Of a stretch of DNA of 64,000 nt, positions 17,392 through 29,659 are shown piece after piece. The position numbers and the translations under genes are program-made. Under the pieces are notes generated by a model. The model did not search any database and had not been told where the DNA came from. It saw only the letters and a program-made list of their open reading frames with translations. Position 1 is the first letter of the stretch. The number at the start of each line of letters is the position of its first letter. The DNA is from Lycocorax pyrrhopterus obiensis (Eukaryota > Chordata > Aves > Passeriformes > Paradisaeidae): contig JACSVZ010000002.1 in assembly GCA_014706295.1 (NCBI GenBank), positions 131,573,431-131,637,430 of the forward strand, read 5' to 3'.

Positions 17392-17401
17392 CTGTGCGCG
17401 G
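17392..17401 (-). other. YWHAZ: Candidate first-exon splice donor B
   Basis: On the minus strand GCGCACAG is followed by GTAACGGGG, a good donor with the last exon base at 17392. It lies 140-210 bp downstream of the CCAAT/CRE/RFX cluster, which would give a first exon of very roughly 50-120 bases if transcription starts where that cluster predicts. I consider it the better candidate for the main exon 1. Confidence 0.55.
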
Positions 17402-17423
17402 CGGGCGGGCGGGCGGGCGCGGG
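17396..17423. repeat. Short GCGG/GGGC tandem repeat
   Basis: The unit GGGC is repeated about four times in a row beside candidate donor B. It works as clustered GC-box-like sequence and could vary in length between individuals. Confidence 0.6.
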
Positions 17424-17428
17424 TGAGT
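17421..17428 (+). other. Plus-strand consensus splice donor in the island
   Basis: The plus strand reads GGGTGAGT, a near-perfect donor facing away from YWHAZ. It might belong to a divergent noncoding transcript started in the CpG island. No matching plus-strand exon or acceptor can be assigned from sequence alone. Confidence 0.35.
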
Positions 17429-17533
17429 CGGTGCGGGCGGGCGGCCGGCGCGGACTGTGCGGCTCTGGCGCTCGCGGCGCTGCAGCCTCGCTCCCTCCCT
17501 CCCTCTCCCGGCGCCGCGCACGGGGCGTCTCCG

Positions 17534-17600
17534 CCAATCACCGCGCCGCTCCGCGCGGGCCGCGCGCCGCCCGTGACGTCAAGCGGCGCCATGGCAACGG
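17534..17600 (-). promoter_or_regulatory. YWHAZ: Promoter core: RFX half-site, CRE, inverted CCAAT
   Basis: Read on the YWHAZ strand the order is CCGTTGCCATGG (17600-17589, RFX-type half-site), TGACGTCA (17581-17574, perfect palindromic CRE for CREB/ATF proteins) and TGATTGGCGG (17540-17531, an inverted CCAAT that fits the NF-Y Y-box). Gaps are 7 bp and 35 bp between the core motifs. CCAAT and CRE elements usually lie 40-120 bp upstream of the start, which puts the start at roughly 17420-17500. Binding is inferred from motif matches only. Confidence 0.7.
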
Positions 17601-18130
17601 CGCGCGAGGGCGCGCGCGAACCTCCCCCCTCCTCGCTCCCCCACCCCGCGGACACGCCCAGAGCCGGCGGCGGCCCCGCCCGCGGGCGCGCGCCTGCACC
17701 CCCCCGCCCCCACCCCCCGAGCCGAGCGGGGCGGCCCGGGGCGCCGCAGGTTCGGGGCCGCGTCCCGCCCCTCCCGCGGCACCGGCCCCGGCCCGGCGGG
17801 GAGACCCCCGCACCCGCCCGTGGGCGGCGGAGCTGTGCCCGCGCCTACGGCACAGAGCGGGGGCGGCAGCACCGCCTCCTCGTGTGGCCGCCGGGTGTGC
17901 GCGGATGTCACCGCCGCCCCCCGCGCACCCCGGGAGGGCTCTCCAGGCTTTGTGCCGCCCAGAGCGCCCAGTGTCCCCAGTAACCCCTGGCGAGCTCCGC
18001 GCGTGGCTAGGTGGCTGAGCCCCCAGGGTACGGGGGGAGCGGGACCGTCCCGGCACACGCGCGGCTGCGGGACGGCTCCGCATTGAACCGCGCCCCGGGA
18101 GCCTCATCCCGCACCGGGAGCGCGACACAT

Positions 18131-18639
18131 GCTGTGGGTTAAAAAGGAGAGGTCCAGAAGAGGATGGGAACCCGGGGATGGCGGATGGGAGCGCAGCGGC
18201 TCTGCAGGCGCAGGACCGTCCCTCTGGAAGCCTCTCCCTTGGAAAGGCAAGCGGGGCATTTCGGACAGCACCACCGAAACGTTGATGAGAACGTGCTGAC
18301 AGGAGTAGGAAGAGTATTAATAAACATTGCTGTTGTTGGAAATGCATTTTCCTTTTCTGGAAAAAAAAAAAAAAAGTGTTTCCTAAAGGTCTTGGAAGTC
18401 GGCATTCACTTGTCCCCTTTCTGAACAGCACGCCCCAGCTTGAATCCCTGTCTCAAGTATGCAGTGTCCTGACCTCTCCTGCTTTCTCCTGGGCTCCGGG
18501 ATCAGCACCGACTCACAGGATTAGAAATAAAATGGAGAATAATAAGATGGAGAAAGCACCTCGATGTATTTTTTGAAAAGGGCCAGGTAGGCTGAAGGTT
18601 CTCGTCTAGACTCAGGTGGTATCTGGCAGTGCCATGGGA
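18131..18639. other. Upstream flank without recognised gene
   Basis: About 500 bp of moderate GC separates the main CpG island from the smaller CpG-rich patch. It holds a 15-base A run (18361-18375) and no feature I can name. Confidence 0.6.
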
Positions 18640-18900
18640 CAGGGGCATCTCCGGAGTGGGAGGGGATTCCCCGGCGGGAGCCCGCGGTGCGCTCCCCGCC
18701 CGTTCCTGCCCGGCGCAGCCCGCACGGCGACCTCGGGCTGAGCTCACGTGCCGGGGCCGCGTCCCGGCTGTGCAGCCGCGCTCGCCGCGGATCCAGCGGC
18801 TGCAGCTCCCCGAGCGGCTCCCGCCCGGGCCACAGGGACTCGCCCGACTGATTGCTCCAAACAACTCACGCAGGAGGAGCCCCGGCGCAGGACGGGCCTG
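18640..18900. promoter_or_regulatory. Second CpG-rich patch with kappaB site and E-box
   Basis: A separate GC- and CpG-rich block lies about 0.5 kb beyond the main island. It contains GGGGATTCCCC (18662-18672), a full match to the NF-kappaB consensus, and CACGTG (18745-18750), the MYC/MAX/USF E-box. Weak minus-strand donors (TGC then GTGAGTTG at 18869/18868, and CAC then GTGAGC) also occur. It could be an alternative YWHAZ promoter, the start of a divergent transcript or an enhancer; the sequence does not decide. Confidence 0.5.
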
Positions 18901-21900
18901 TATTTATGTCGACAGCCATAAAAATCTGTTGGTGGGGCAGTGTGAGGGAGTTGCGTAGGAAGAGTGAGGTGCTCGCTTCTGGGAAAGCAAGAATAAGTTA
19001 TGGATGTATTTGTGTTCTAGAGTGGCCGGGTGCAGGTTGGTTTGGTACCAGAGAAAACAGCATCTGCAGGTTCTCCCGCAGATGCGCTGCCTCCTGCTCT
19101 TGCCTGCACGCCTCTCTCTGTCTTTTCCAGGCAGTTCCAGGATAGCTTCCCGGCGTGGTCCTTGTTTTCCTTCCACCCTGCAGTGACAAAGTGACTGTAG
19201 ACCTGAGAGTGAGAAAGTGACAAGAACGGGGTCACTTTAGTCTTCAAAACAGTGATCCTGTATTTTGACTGAATATCAGAAAAGTGCTGCTTTAAGCTCC
19301 TCATGACAAAGATGACTTTTTAAGAACTGGGCTTTTTTTTATTGTATCATATAAAGAGCAGTTAGTTCTTCCGTGGTGGCATTTTACCTTCAGAGTTTGT
19401 TTCTGGATTTCTTACTACTCTTCCTCGTGGCCTAAGGTGTGTCTTGGGGTTTGTCATAATGTATATTTTACTCCATGTAAGTTTTGCCCATCAACCTCTG
19501 TTATCTTAGACATTAATTTAACGGTGGGATATTTAAAAAATTATTTCTCATCAGTTCTAGTTCCTTCCATTAACTCCGAGGTTTAATGAATTTCACTCAT
19601 GTTCCTATGGAATATTGTTGGAAATATTCCAACGATATGTGGAGAGAGCTAAAAAAAGCAAAATAGGCAATACTGTGTAGAGTGAAGCTCACCAGAATTT
19701 ACTAGCTGTGTCAGGTGAGAACATCACTGTTGCTTAATTTAAATGTGAAGAATGTAACCTTCCTGTTTGGTTTCCGAACGATGCTTCGTTGGAGTATACA
19801 GGTACAGAGGGGGTTTCTTTAAACAAACATTATAAGGCTCAGGTTCATAATGTATTCCAATACACAGTGCTTCTTCATCTTATCTGTTTTTATTTTTTAC
19901 CATTATTTTCCACTTTAGGAAGCAATAGGAGGAGAGCTTTAGAGCTGTACTTGAACACAGATGGTATGATGGCACAGCATTTGCTGCAACTTGTTTCAAG
20001 TTATGTTACAGAGTTCATTTTTAACATAAGCTAAAAAGCTTTATTTTGTAGAAAAGTCCCACTGAAATGGCAACCACCCAAATATAGACCATACGTTTTT
20101 AGAGGTACTTGAATACTTTGTGGTAACATGATGAAAAATTAACTGATACAGGAAAAATTGTAATCCTTAAAAGTGCATAAAGAACCCAGACTGGAGCATG
20201 CATTAGATGAAGCACAAGTGTGTATTGCTTTTTGATATTTCCAGGAAATACATGGTGGAGCCCCTTGTGAAGTAGGCTGCAATACTGTAGGCAGTGTTAA
20301 TAGTTTTGTGGAAGGAAAACATCAGCCTTTCCATTCTGTCCTTTCCATTACTTTTGGTTTTGGAGCGAACGGAACGTCTCCTGCAACGACCCTAATTGCC
20401 ACTAACCATAGTTTTTGTTTGCTAACAGCCCCATGCATCAATAGACGCTGCACTCCTTCCCCTTTAAGTGGGCTATTTTTGCCACACACCATTTCCACTC
20501 CTCTGGATTTCATGAACGCTGCCATTTGAAACAGATCCAAGGAATTAGACATTACTCACCTTTGCATATGCTGTCCCTTGAACAGATACTCTCCTGCTGT
20601 CTACTATTCTTATATTTCCTGCACTTTTCCCGTATTGTGGAATGTTTTGTTTTGTCTTGCTTATTGCAGTTTTGACCAGGTAACTTGGTCTCTTAAAAAC
20701 CTAGGCTTTAAGCAGCTTTTCTGTTCTTTAGATGCATTTTCTCTGTTGCTTTCCTCACAGCTTTTTGTTCGATGACTTGCACTTTCACTATCTCAGACTG
20801 TCAGGCGGCAGCCAGCAGCAAAACCTCATTTGTAGAGTTAGAAACATTTGCATATGAAAGTACATATATGCATGTTTATTTACACTCATTCTTACTTCAC
20901 TTTCTTACACGAGAAGAAGAAATGGAGGGATGGGGAGGGGAGAAAATTACTCCAGATATCTTTTATTTCCTCTCTAAAACAGCTTTTAGTTCTTCTTCCC
21001 TCCCATCCTTTCTCCACAAGTGCTTAGTTATTCTTTCTTGTGCTTAAATGTAATTAATTAAAAGTAGATGAGTACAAGGCAGGGTTATCCCCATACTAGA
21101 AGAGGGTGGCAGGATTTTTGGGGATCACCTTCATGTAGACCAGGAACGACAACCCAGGAAATCCATAGGAATAGCTCTCAGAAGTCGGTGAATGCTGTCA
21201 GGACTGGAAGGCTCAGTGGTGGTGACCCTTGGTGCTAACCAGGCTGCCATTAGAAAATGGAGATGTTCTGAGTTACTGTTGGTTGGGCTTTGTGTTGTTT
21301 TTGGTTTTTTTTCCTGGGAACAGGAAAATGAGGAAAAGCAGCCTAGCAAAGGGCATTTCCCCAGAGACCAGGAGATGATTCTGCAAATTTACGGCCTGCA
21401 GAGGGAGGAAAAGAAGAGTTGGCAGCTCTGTTGTGTGCTCTCCTACTGTTAAGAGCTACATTTCCAAAAGCTGCTTGCTTAAAATCCTGACTGTTGTGAT
21501 TTTGTTACATACCTTTCTGTGCTGATTCTCAGGCTACATGATTATATACATATGGGTGTATTTTTATGCAGCCTTTGTGTGCTTTTCTAGGGCTTTGAAC
21601 TTCTTTCCCCCCACTTAGCAAAAGTAAGATCCTTTGATTATTACAACCTTTCTGGAATAAAACATTTATTGACATTTTTAGGAATATGTCATACCTATCT
21701 TTATTTCTTTCCTTGGCCACTGCCTGTGATTTGCAAGCCAAACTTCAAGCTTTGCACAAGGGAATGAGATCTTTTGTTCATCTCCTTTGTAGTCTGATTG
21801 TGCTTTTGGATCAACGGATACCCTTCGTCCTCAGGACACTCTTGTAGGTTGACCCAACTGAAAGACTTTAGTGAAGAATGCATGCATTCAGAGTATTCTT

Positions 21901-24900
21901 TTCTTTTTTGTTCCCTCCCCCCACCCCCAGTATTCTAAAATGAGTCAGATTCTGACTCTCTGTCTGGTGCCAGTGATAAAACATGAATTGTGGATAAGGC
22001 TACTATTTTCCATCACTGAGTGGAAAGTAGTTGGAGCTGCTGGATCTCACATGGCCTTTCTGTCTGCCTCATCAAACCTTCTGTAACCTCCTCAACTGTC
22101 TGTTTGTAGTCTATTTTTTTAATAAAAATTACAAATCTAGCCAAAGAATCAGTGTACCAGTGAGTCCTGCGTAAGTAATCCTTTACCTTGGATTCAAATC
22201 CTCAAATGATTTTGTATGTGGGTGGATTTAAGTGTCTATATTAGAGAGTTAGTGCATGGTTGGAAGTGTCCCTAAGGGTCATTCCTCCAATTCGCCTGTC
22301 AGTACAATGCAAAGATCCTTTCCACCAAAATAATTTAAAGATGTTTGCAAACATCTTGTCAACAGTGACAAGTATCCAAGAAGGATGTCAGGATACCAAA
22401 CAAATGAATGGCATAGAAATGATGAATTGTAAGTTACCACGTACCCTGATTCTGAAAAAAAGTAATGTAAAATGGCAACTGCCTTCACAGAACCTGTCAC
22501 CGAGTGATGAAGATAAATCAGCACTGTTCTTTGCTTCCTACTGACCTTTCTGAGAAAGGAAGATAGATGCTGGTCCTCCTTGTTTAGAAAAAGCTGAAAC
22601 TTATGAAGGATCGTAAGTTTGCGGAGGGGTCACTAAGAGCTGAATTTACTCTAAAGAACTTAATTTCTGACCCTCAGTGTATGAGATGGGGGAAAACAAC
22701 AGGAATTGGCTGCACTTACAGGGCTGCAATAACTTCCAGTAATCCATTAGCTGAAAGGAGGGTTTGAGAGGTCTGGGTAGAGAGGCTGTCACACACATAT
22801 ATATATGTTTGTATGTATGTATAGGTCCTGAATCTCATTTATTTCCTTTCATTGTAGTGTTCAAGTATGTTAGCAGCATTGTAAAAGTGTGCAAATTCTT
22901 GAGCTGTTGAGAGCTCATTTTGAAATTAGGCATTGTGTCATTGCTTTGGGTGTATCTACTTTCTTAGGGAAAATCCAGTTTGTTTCTCTCCCTGCACTGA
23001 TCTTACAATATTAGATATGAACTCAAAAGCTGCATGTAAGAATAAAGTTCATCACACATGAGTAAGGTTGATAATTCAGACTATTTTGAGATGCAGCTAT
23101 GGAGCAAGTGTTTTAGGGATGCTGCTGCAGTCATCAGAACTTCGAAGAAACCAAATGAAATATCCCCACCATCAGCAACAAGGAGATTTAACATGAATGT
23201 TTGAAAACACTTGGCTAGACAGAGGCCTGCAAGTAGAATGTACATAGTTTATATACTATATGATTTTATTATATTCTCATTCCTATCTGATTCCCTAATG
23301 CTGAGGTATTTGCTGAGGTATTTCCAAAGACACACTGAAAGAGCCCATCACATCTATTTTCTTCACCGTTTCTCCCTACAGGAAGCAAGATGGATGGTGC
23401 TGAAAGGGGCACGCTGTGCCCTGGGATGTGTGAAGGTGGTTGGGCACCCACTCCACTGGGAGCACTGACTGAACCTGAGTCCTCTGGGGCTGCAAGTATG
23501 AGTTTGAGTGAACTTAGCACGGCATTGATAAATTCACTGTGCATCAGTCTTATCCCAATCCTCCACACAGGGCTGAATTACTGAATCCAGAGTAATCCTT
23601 TTCATTTATAGGTGAATACAGTTCTTTACTCTTTGCAAACAATAGCCATTGGGATTTGTGAACTCAGAACTCTTAGCTTGTATTCATTTCCACTATGTGT
23701 AACTGCTCTTGAGTGAGCAGGATAACACTTAAAAAGTGTTACCAGAAGAGACAGGATGTCTTGAAGCAAACTTGAGACTAACATCATTCTATTATACCTA
23801 CTTTGGTTTATTTTTGGACTTATTTTTTATTTATTTGTTCTTACTAGCTAATGTTATTTTAATGTTGATTGTCAGGAGAAAGGCTCCATAATGTCTTGGT
23901 TCAAATCAGTTGTGCCACTTAATTTCGGAGCGTCTCATGTTGCATGCATTTATCCTGAGTTTGTCTCTTATTTTTTAAAGATAAATTATTTATTTTCCTT
24001 GTATTCTTTAGAAATAGAAAATAGTTGTTGGAGTTGAAGGGCCCAGAAAAAAAATGCTAAGGTGCAACTCTCATAGGGTATGTTCTGAGGATTTCTGGAG
24101 GACCTAAAAAATGAAACAGCATAGTTCCTATAGGATACATGCCAACTTCTAAACTCTCACTATAAACATTTGCCATTAAAAGGATCAATGGCTAACATAT
24201 TGAACCTATATGCCTATAAGGTAATCCAAGGAATTACTAATACAGTGAATTGTTTATCAGATAATAATTTGAAGTTAAAAGTAAAATGAGATAGCACTTC
24301 AAAGGTCATTTTATGAGGTGGTCCTATAAAAGTCAATTTCTAGAGTAAAAAAAACTCATTAATCACTTACTGGTATCTGAATGATTTGATAGAGCTGTGG
24401 ATGAAGGTGAATTTACTAATATATTTTACCTAAATTTTCACAAGCCCTTGGCAAAATTATCACAACAGGCTACTAAAAAAATTCAAAATGTAGTTTTGAA
24501 AAGGAAAACTTAGGCCCCTAAATACATACTAAAGTAACTTTATTCAAGTTATAGGCATTAATAGCACTTCTAATCTTGAAGCTTTGCTTAGTGCAGTAGG
24601 AATTTACATTTTCTACTGGTAAAATCACTCAGTTCCCTTGTTTTTGCTGCCGAGCATGTGCAAAACCATCTTGACAGCTCCAGGCTGCTAAGCCCCAAAG
24701 AAATACATAAAATAAGCATTTTCTTGCAAGTTTCCTCACAACTGCCTGTCAGCTTCAGTTTTGCATCCCAGCAACCAATTTCAACTCATTTTATTTTATA
24801 CTGACTGCATTTATCACAATTTATTTTATATTCGTGATAGGATATTGAAGGAAGCTCTCAGGGCCACAGCATTTCACATGCTGCCGAAATGTTAGACAGC

Positions 24901-27900
24901 ATTTGGCACGAACAGGATCAGAAATTAAAACCTGGCATTTTTTAGCCTGGTTGCCTTTGAAGTTAGGTTTATGAGATTGTGTTGTTTATCTCTCTGTACA
25001 TTCAGCAATTCCCCTGAAAAACTTTGGGACTGGGTTTCAAGCAAATTTGAAAGATGAGCTGAAATCTCAAGATAAATAAGGTCTGTGAAAAACTGCAGCT
25101 GTACGGAGGGCAAAGCATGTAATGAAATGCCTGTGCCGAGGAAAAGGCAGGTGGATGCAGCCCTTACACAGTGGCTGAGAGCTGCCAGCCTGATGGAGTG
25201 TGCTCAAAGATTTTTGATTGAGCATAGCATGTGCCCTAAAGACAGTGGGCTTTGGGAGAGGACCTGAGGTTGTAATGGCAGAGGAGATTTTTAGGAGACA
25301 AGGAACTTAAGTCTATGAAAACAATCAATCAAACCCCACCTTGTTTGTTTAATTTCTTACAGAACAACTTGATTCTCTTGCCCTGCCTCTTCTTCCTCCT
25401 TTTAGCCCTGAATGCCTTTTTTCCTCCCAGGATCTCTGGAGTCTGTTACTATCTTTGTATTCCCTTTGCTCTCCTGGCTCAGCATCAATTCCTGTAACTG
25501 AACCGGTCTAAGAATTCTGTCTGATTTAGAAATGAGGTCTCAGATATACCCTGGTGTGAGCCAGTTATTGGCTAGCTGTTTCTTCATCCAAGAAGTTCAA
25601 CCAGGCTGTTAGGATGTGCTCCTGTCAATAGTTGTAACGAAACTAATTGGTACTTACCCCTTTCCATCCTGACTGGAGAATCTCCTGCTTTGATATTTAT
25701 ACTCCTGAAACACTTGTGGATTCTTATCATGCCCCCTTGCCACCTACCTGACATTTTGAAGACCCAGCTGTTGTGTGTGGGAACTAATGAATCTAATTTC
25801 AGAGAAGCTAACCAGAATGAAGCAAATTATTACTTTTTAAATCTATACACGCATTTCAAATAGTACATTGCAGTGGTTCTATAATATTCTTATATGGAGT
25901 TTTACAACTGTCCTACAGGGTCTGTATTACTCTAAAAACCATGTGAGTGTTGCATATTTTACAAATCAGCTTAGCTGGAGAAACAAAGAAAAATGCCTTG
26001 CCTCCTTTTTGTGTTTTCTGTCAGATTCTTCCACAAGATGGATAGCTTATCTAGCCTGGAAATTTCTGTAGTTCTTCTCTGGTCAATTATCTAAACAGGA
26101 CACAATTGAGCTGATGTCAAAACAAAGACTACACACATGCATAGTGCTGGGCTGTGATAAAAGCTGCTCTTCTACACAACTTCCAGCTTGTGAAACCTGA
26201 CTGGTTTTGCATAATAGATAAGCCCCAGGAAGTATAAAATTAGTGGGAGTACTTGCAGTGTGGCCAAGTTACAGTTTTACAGTCGTTTAAAGGTCAGCAG
26301 CAAATTGACATCTACACCCGGTCCTGCAGGAAAAGTCTCTGTAGGGACAGAGCTCCCAGGCAAATGTCCATATGATTTCCCTGTGGCCATATGGAAAAAC
26401 CCAAAGCTGAAAAAGGCCCTGAGATCACATTTGCAGACTAGTGCCAGAGTTACCAAGCCAATCTTTCTTGTCGTTTATCTAGGGCAGACTTTGAAACCTA
26501 AGCCCCAAAGAAAGATTTTTGAAGAAAAAAATCCAGGCCTAAGGTCTCACAGGGCAGGCACTCTTTTTTTCTCCCAACTTTTGGATTCTCTTTTTTGTAT
26601 TACCTAACTTGAAAAGGATGTTTCAATGAGAAAAAGGTTAAACTGCTGAACAAGACTACCAAGTTTATAGATGATATTATCTCTCAAATAGTTAATGTCT
26701 CACTTCTCAGTTAAACTATTTTTTTTCCAAACTTGGCAGACTTCTGGCTTGGCTAATTAAGAGTGCAACTAGGCTGTAACCATATGATCTCTATGATACG
26801 ATAAGCAGCATGTGAGCAGCAATAATAGCAGTAGACTAACTTCAGAATGCTGTGAGTTGCTCTGAGCTTCACCAACAGATTTGTTGATTAGCTCCAGATT
26901 TTACAATGTCATTTTTCTTCTTTTACAGAAAAACTGTCACCAGAGCTGGTTACAGCTCACGCCTGCAAATGCAAAAAGTTGTATGGAGACAACAGTGCAC
27001 AGGAAGACTTGCTAGGCTATGGATTAAGCCAATTTTCAGAGAAGAAGTTGTGCACAAGGAAAGCTCAGAATTCAAAAGCAGAGATTAGGTGCCTTTCTAA
27101 GAAGAATAGGTGGAGGGACAAGATTTGGGAAAAAGAACCTGCTGAAGAAAATGTTCCACTTACTATGAAAACAGAAAGGAAGGAGGGTAATAAAAGAAGA
27201 ATGAAGCCTATCTAGTTTCAAAATTTGGCTGAAGAAAAAGAAGTAGTAAAAATCACTACTACAGATGAGATCCATAGATGGTTTTACAGGATGTAGAAAG
27301 ATCTGTACTTGTATCCTGCAACTATCAGAAAACACATGGGGTAGGGGCTTTCTTAAGAAGCAGTTTATAAGACAAAGTAGAGATTTGGAGGTGTCCAGCT
27401 GTAGCTACGGTTGATGTTCAAGCAGGAAGTTCTCAAAATGTCCTGAATTCCTGGCTTATATCCATCTATCAATGCAGTCTATGGTACAGCTGCTCAGCAC
27501 TGATGAAGAAACTCTCTGAAGTTTTTGTTTTCTCCATCTCCTACTGGTAGCTGGTGATGGGGAAAGCATGGTTAGGAGTTCTCTTTCTGATGAAGCTTTT
27601 AAGTTCTCAGTGCATAGGCACTTGATCTGCAACACCAAACCTATTCCTCAGCATCTGGACACAAACTCAGGGAAGACTTTTCCTGCAGATTTTTGGGTAA
27701 CGACCTAGGGTGACGTACCTGCGCGTCGGCTGTAAATGAAGCCTCTCCTGGCACTTGTACAGTGTGCCACTCCCAGGAAGATTTGGGAGTTTGCTTGGCG
27801 TGTCCTGCCCATGGCTCACACATTCCCTGGCACCACTCCGACATTCATACAATTTATATCCCCAGCAGATCACTTCCCCAAGTAAATACGGCATAGCAGC

Positions 27901-29543
27901 TCAAAGGGTGGTCGAGGACTGTTCAATCCATTCATTTGGATATGTGCAGTACTAAAGTGCTTTTTTCCTGTGTCTTGGTGCTTTGCTACCAACCAAAAAT
28001 TCCCGCTCTCCCTCCTGCTGTGATCTTCCTCCCGCAGACCAGCCTTACTGGAGATTTTGTGTTGCTCCTCCCTTCCCCAGCAAGCTTCTTGCTCCGACAA
28101 ATTCTCCCTTGGCTACAATAGCTCCTGCCGGGTTCCTCCCAGTCTGTGGTCGTGGCTACTGGGGTGTGAAGTGTTTTGCCCACCTGAGTCAGCACTGCTC
28201 GGTAGCTCCTCTGACAGCACAAAGACCAGTCCCAGCTGAGCCGTACCCAGCCATCCGGCTGGCTCCATGAAAAGGGCTGGATGTGAGCATACCTGGCCCC
28301 CACGCCACAGACTCTCCGTTTTCACCCCTACCAGCCTGCAAATTGCTTCAAATTCATGAATCCATCCTGCATATAATTTGAAAGTGCATTTTCTTCAGAG
28401 GAAAAGTAAATTGCAAAAAGAAAAGTGTCTCTACCTAAAACCAAGCCTGTGCTATGTTTTGGGAGTGGAAAAGAATCCCCAAACAAGATGACAAAAGCAC
28501 ACAGTATATTATTTTGATTACAGTTGTTCTAACTGAATATTTTTACAGAACTGAAACAATTATTAAAGGGATTCAAAAATACAGGAGGTACATATTTTTT
28601 CCTCCTAGTGTTTTGAAATCGATCTCCATGTTTGCTAGAGATCCTTTTCTCTGCTCTTTTGTACCAAGGTTCCCAAGTAAGAAAATATTTTTCTTGGGGG
28701 AGGGTCTTAATTAATCTTAATTAGACATTTTTAGAGAAGGCTGGCTGCCACAAAACCATGGATACTGCAAAGGCAGTATTTCTGAGGTTTGGTATCGGTG
28801 GGGGCTTGTTCTGTAACCTCATGGGGGGATCTTTGCTGTACCAAGTGCATGCTGCACTTTCATGTCACACCTGTTGTGTCCTCCTTGGAGCATCTGTTCG
28901 TTAGTGTCAAGGGACCCCGGGCAGTTGGCTGTCCACAATGCCGACGGGAATGTCTTTTATCAGGTTGGGGGGCATTAACATGTGGTTTTCTTGTGGAGAT
29001 GACAGCAGCAGGTTTCTGCATATGTTTGTTTCTTCCCATCTTCTTTTTCATGATGAATTCAGTCAAGGTCTGATTTGTTATATATGGGGGAGTTTCGGTC
29101 TTTTGCTGTGCTGCTTACTGCTGCAAGGAGGGTGCTAGGGAATCCTGATGCTCCTTGGAAAGATATCCTGAGTTTGCTTTACATGGTAATCACCAGATAA
29201 GATGCAGAAGTAGTCCTTAGGGCCCAGAGCAGAACCAAATCTTTTCACCCTTGCTTGTGAGCTCTGGACAGCAGACCAGCAGTCTGCTGTTGCTCTTAGG
29301 ATCAAAGCTCTGTTATTAATTTTTGGACAAATATGGCAAACATTTAGCAGGAGCTAAAGATCCCCTTGTGGAGACAGATAGCAAGAGTGTGCCCTGAAGA
29401 AATGGATCTGCCTTGTGAACTGAATTTGGGTCCTCCATGTCCTGGGTGAGTGCTCTTCCCACTGAAGTGCTGTGTTAAGGTGATGGGGAAGAGAAGGTGG
29501 GCAGCTTCATTCACTGTTGGAAAGGAAAGCTTGTTCTTCTCAC
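18901..29543. other. Intergenic region upstream of YWHAZ, no gene recognised
   Basis: AT-rich, unique-looking sequence. Open frames are at most about 105 codons, on both strands, with no family resemblance and no codon-level signal that I can see. There are minor simple repeats, such as the TA/TG stretch near 22.8 kb, and scattered binding-site-like words (for example TGAGTCAGCA at 28185-28194, which fits an AP-1/NF-E2-type site). No CR1, LTR or RNA gene was recognised here. Confidence 0.7.
22792..22823. repeat. TA/TG microsatellite
   Basis: A short run of CACACATATATATATG followed by TGTATG units, about 32 bp long, in otherwise unremarkable intergenic sequence. Confidence 0.7.
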
Positions 29544-29659
29544 AAGAAGAAGAAGTAGTAGAAGAAGAAGAAGAAGTAGAAGAAGAAGAAGTAGAAGAAG
29601 AAGAAGACGAAGAAAAAGACAAAGAAAAAGAAGAAAAAGACAAAGACAAAAAGAAAAAA
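29544..29659 (+). repeat. Interrupted GAA/GAC purine-rich repeat
   Basis: About 116 bp is almost pure purine on the plus strand: blocks of AAG/GAA triplets interrupted by single TAG, GAC and AAA units. It grades from GAA-rich on the left to AAAGAC/AAAAAG on the right, as a decaying and expanding microsatellite would. One frame reads as a run of Glu and Lys and the opposite strand as Ser/Thr. Both are products of the repeat and not genes. Confidence 0.85.

Noticed and set aside
22185..22206. GGATTCAAATCC word resembling a tRNA T-arm
   Set aside because: No matching acceptor, D-arm or anticodon stem could be placed around it, so it is not called a tRNA gene.
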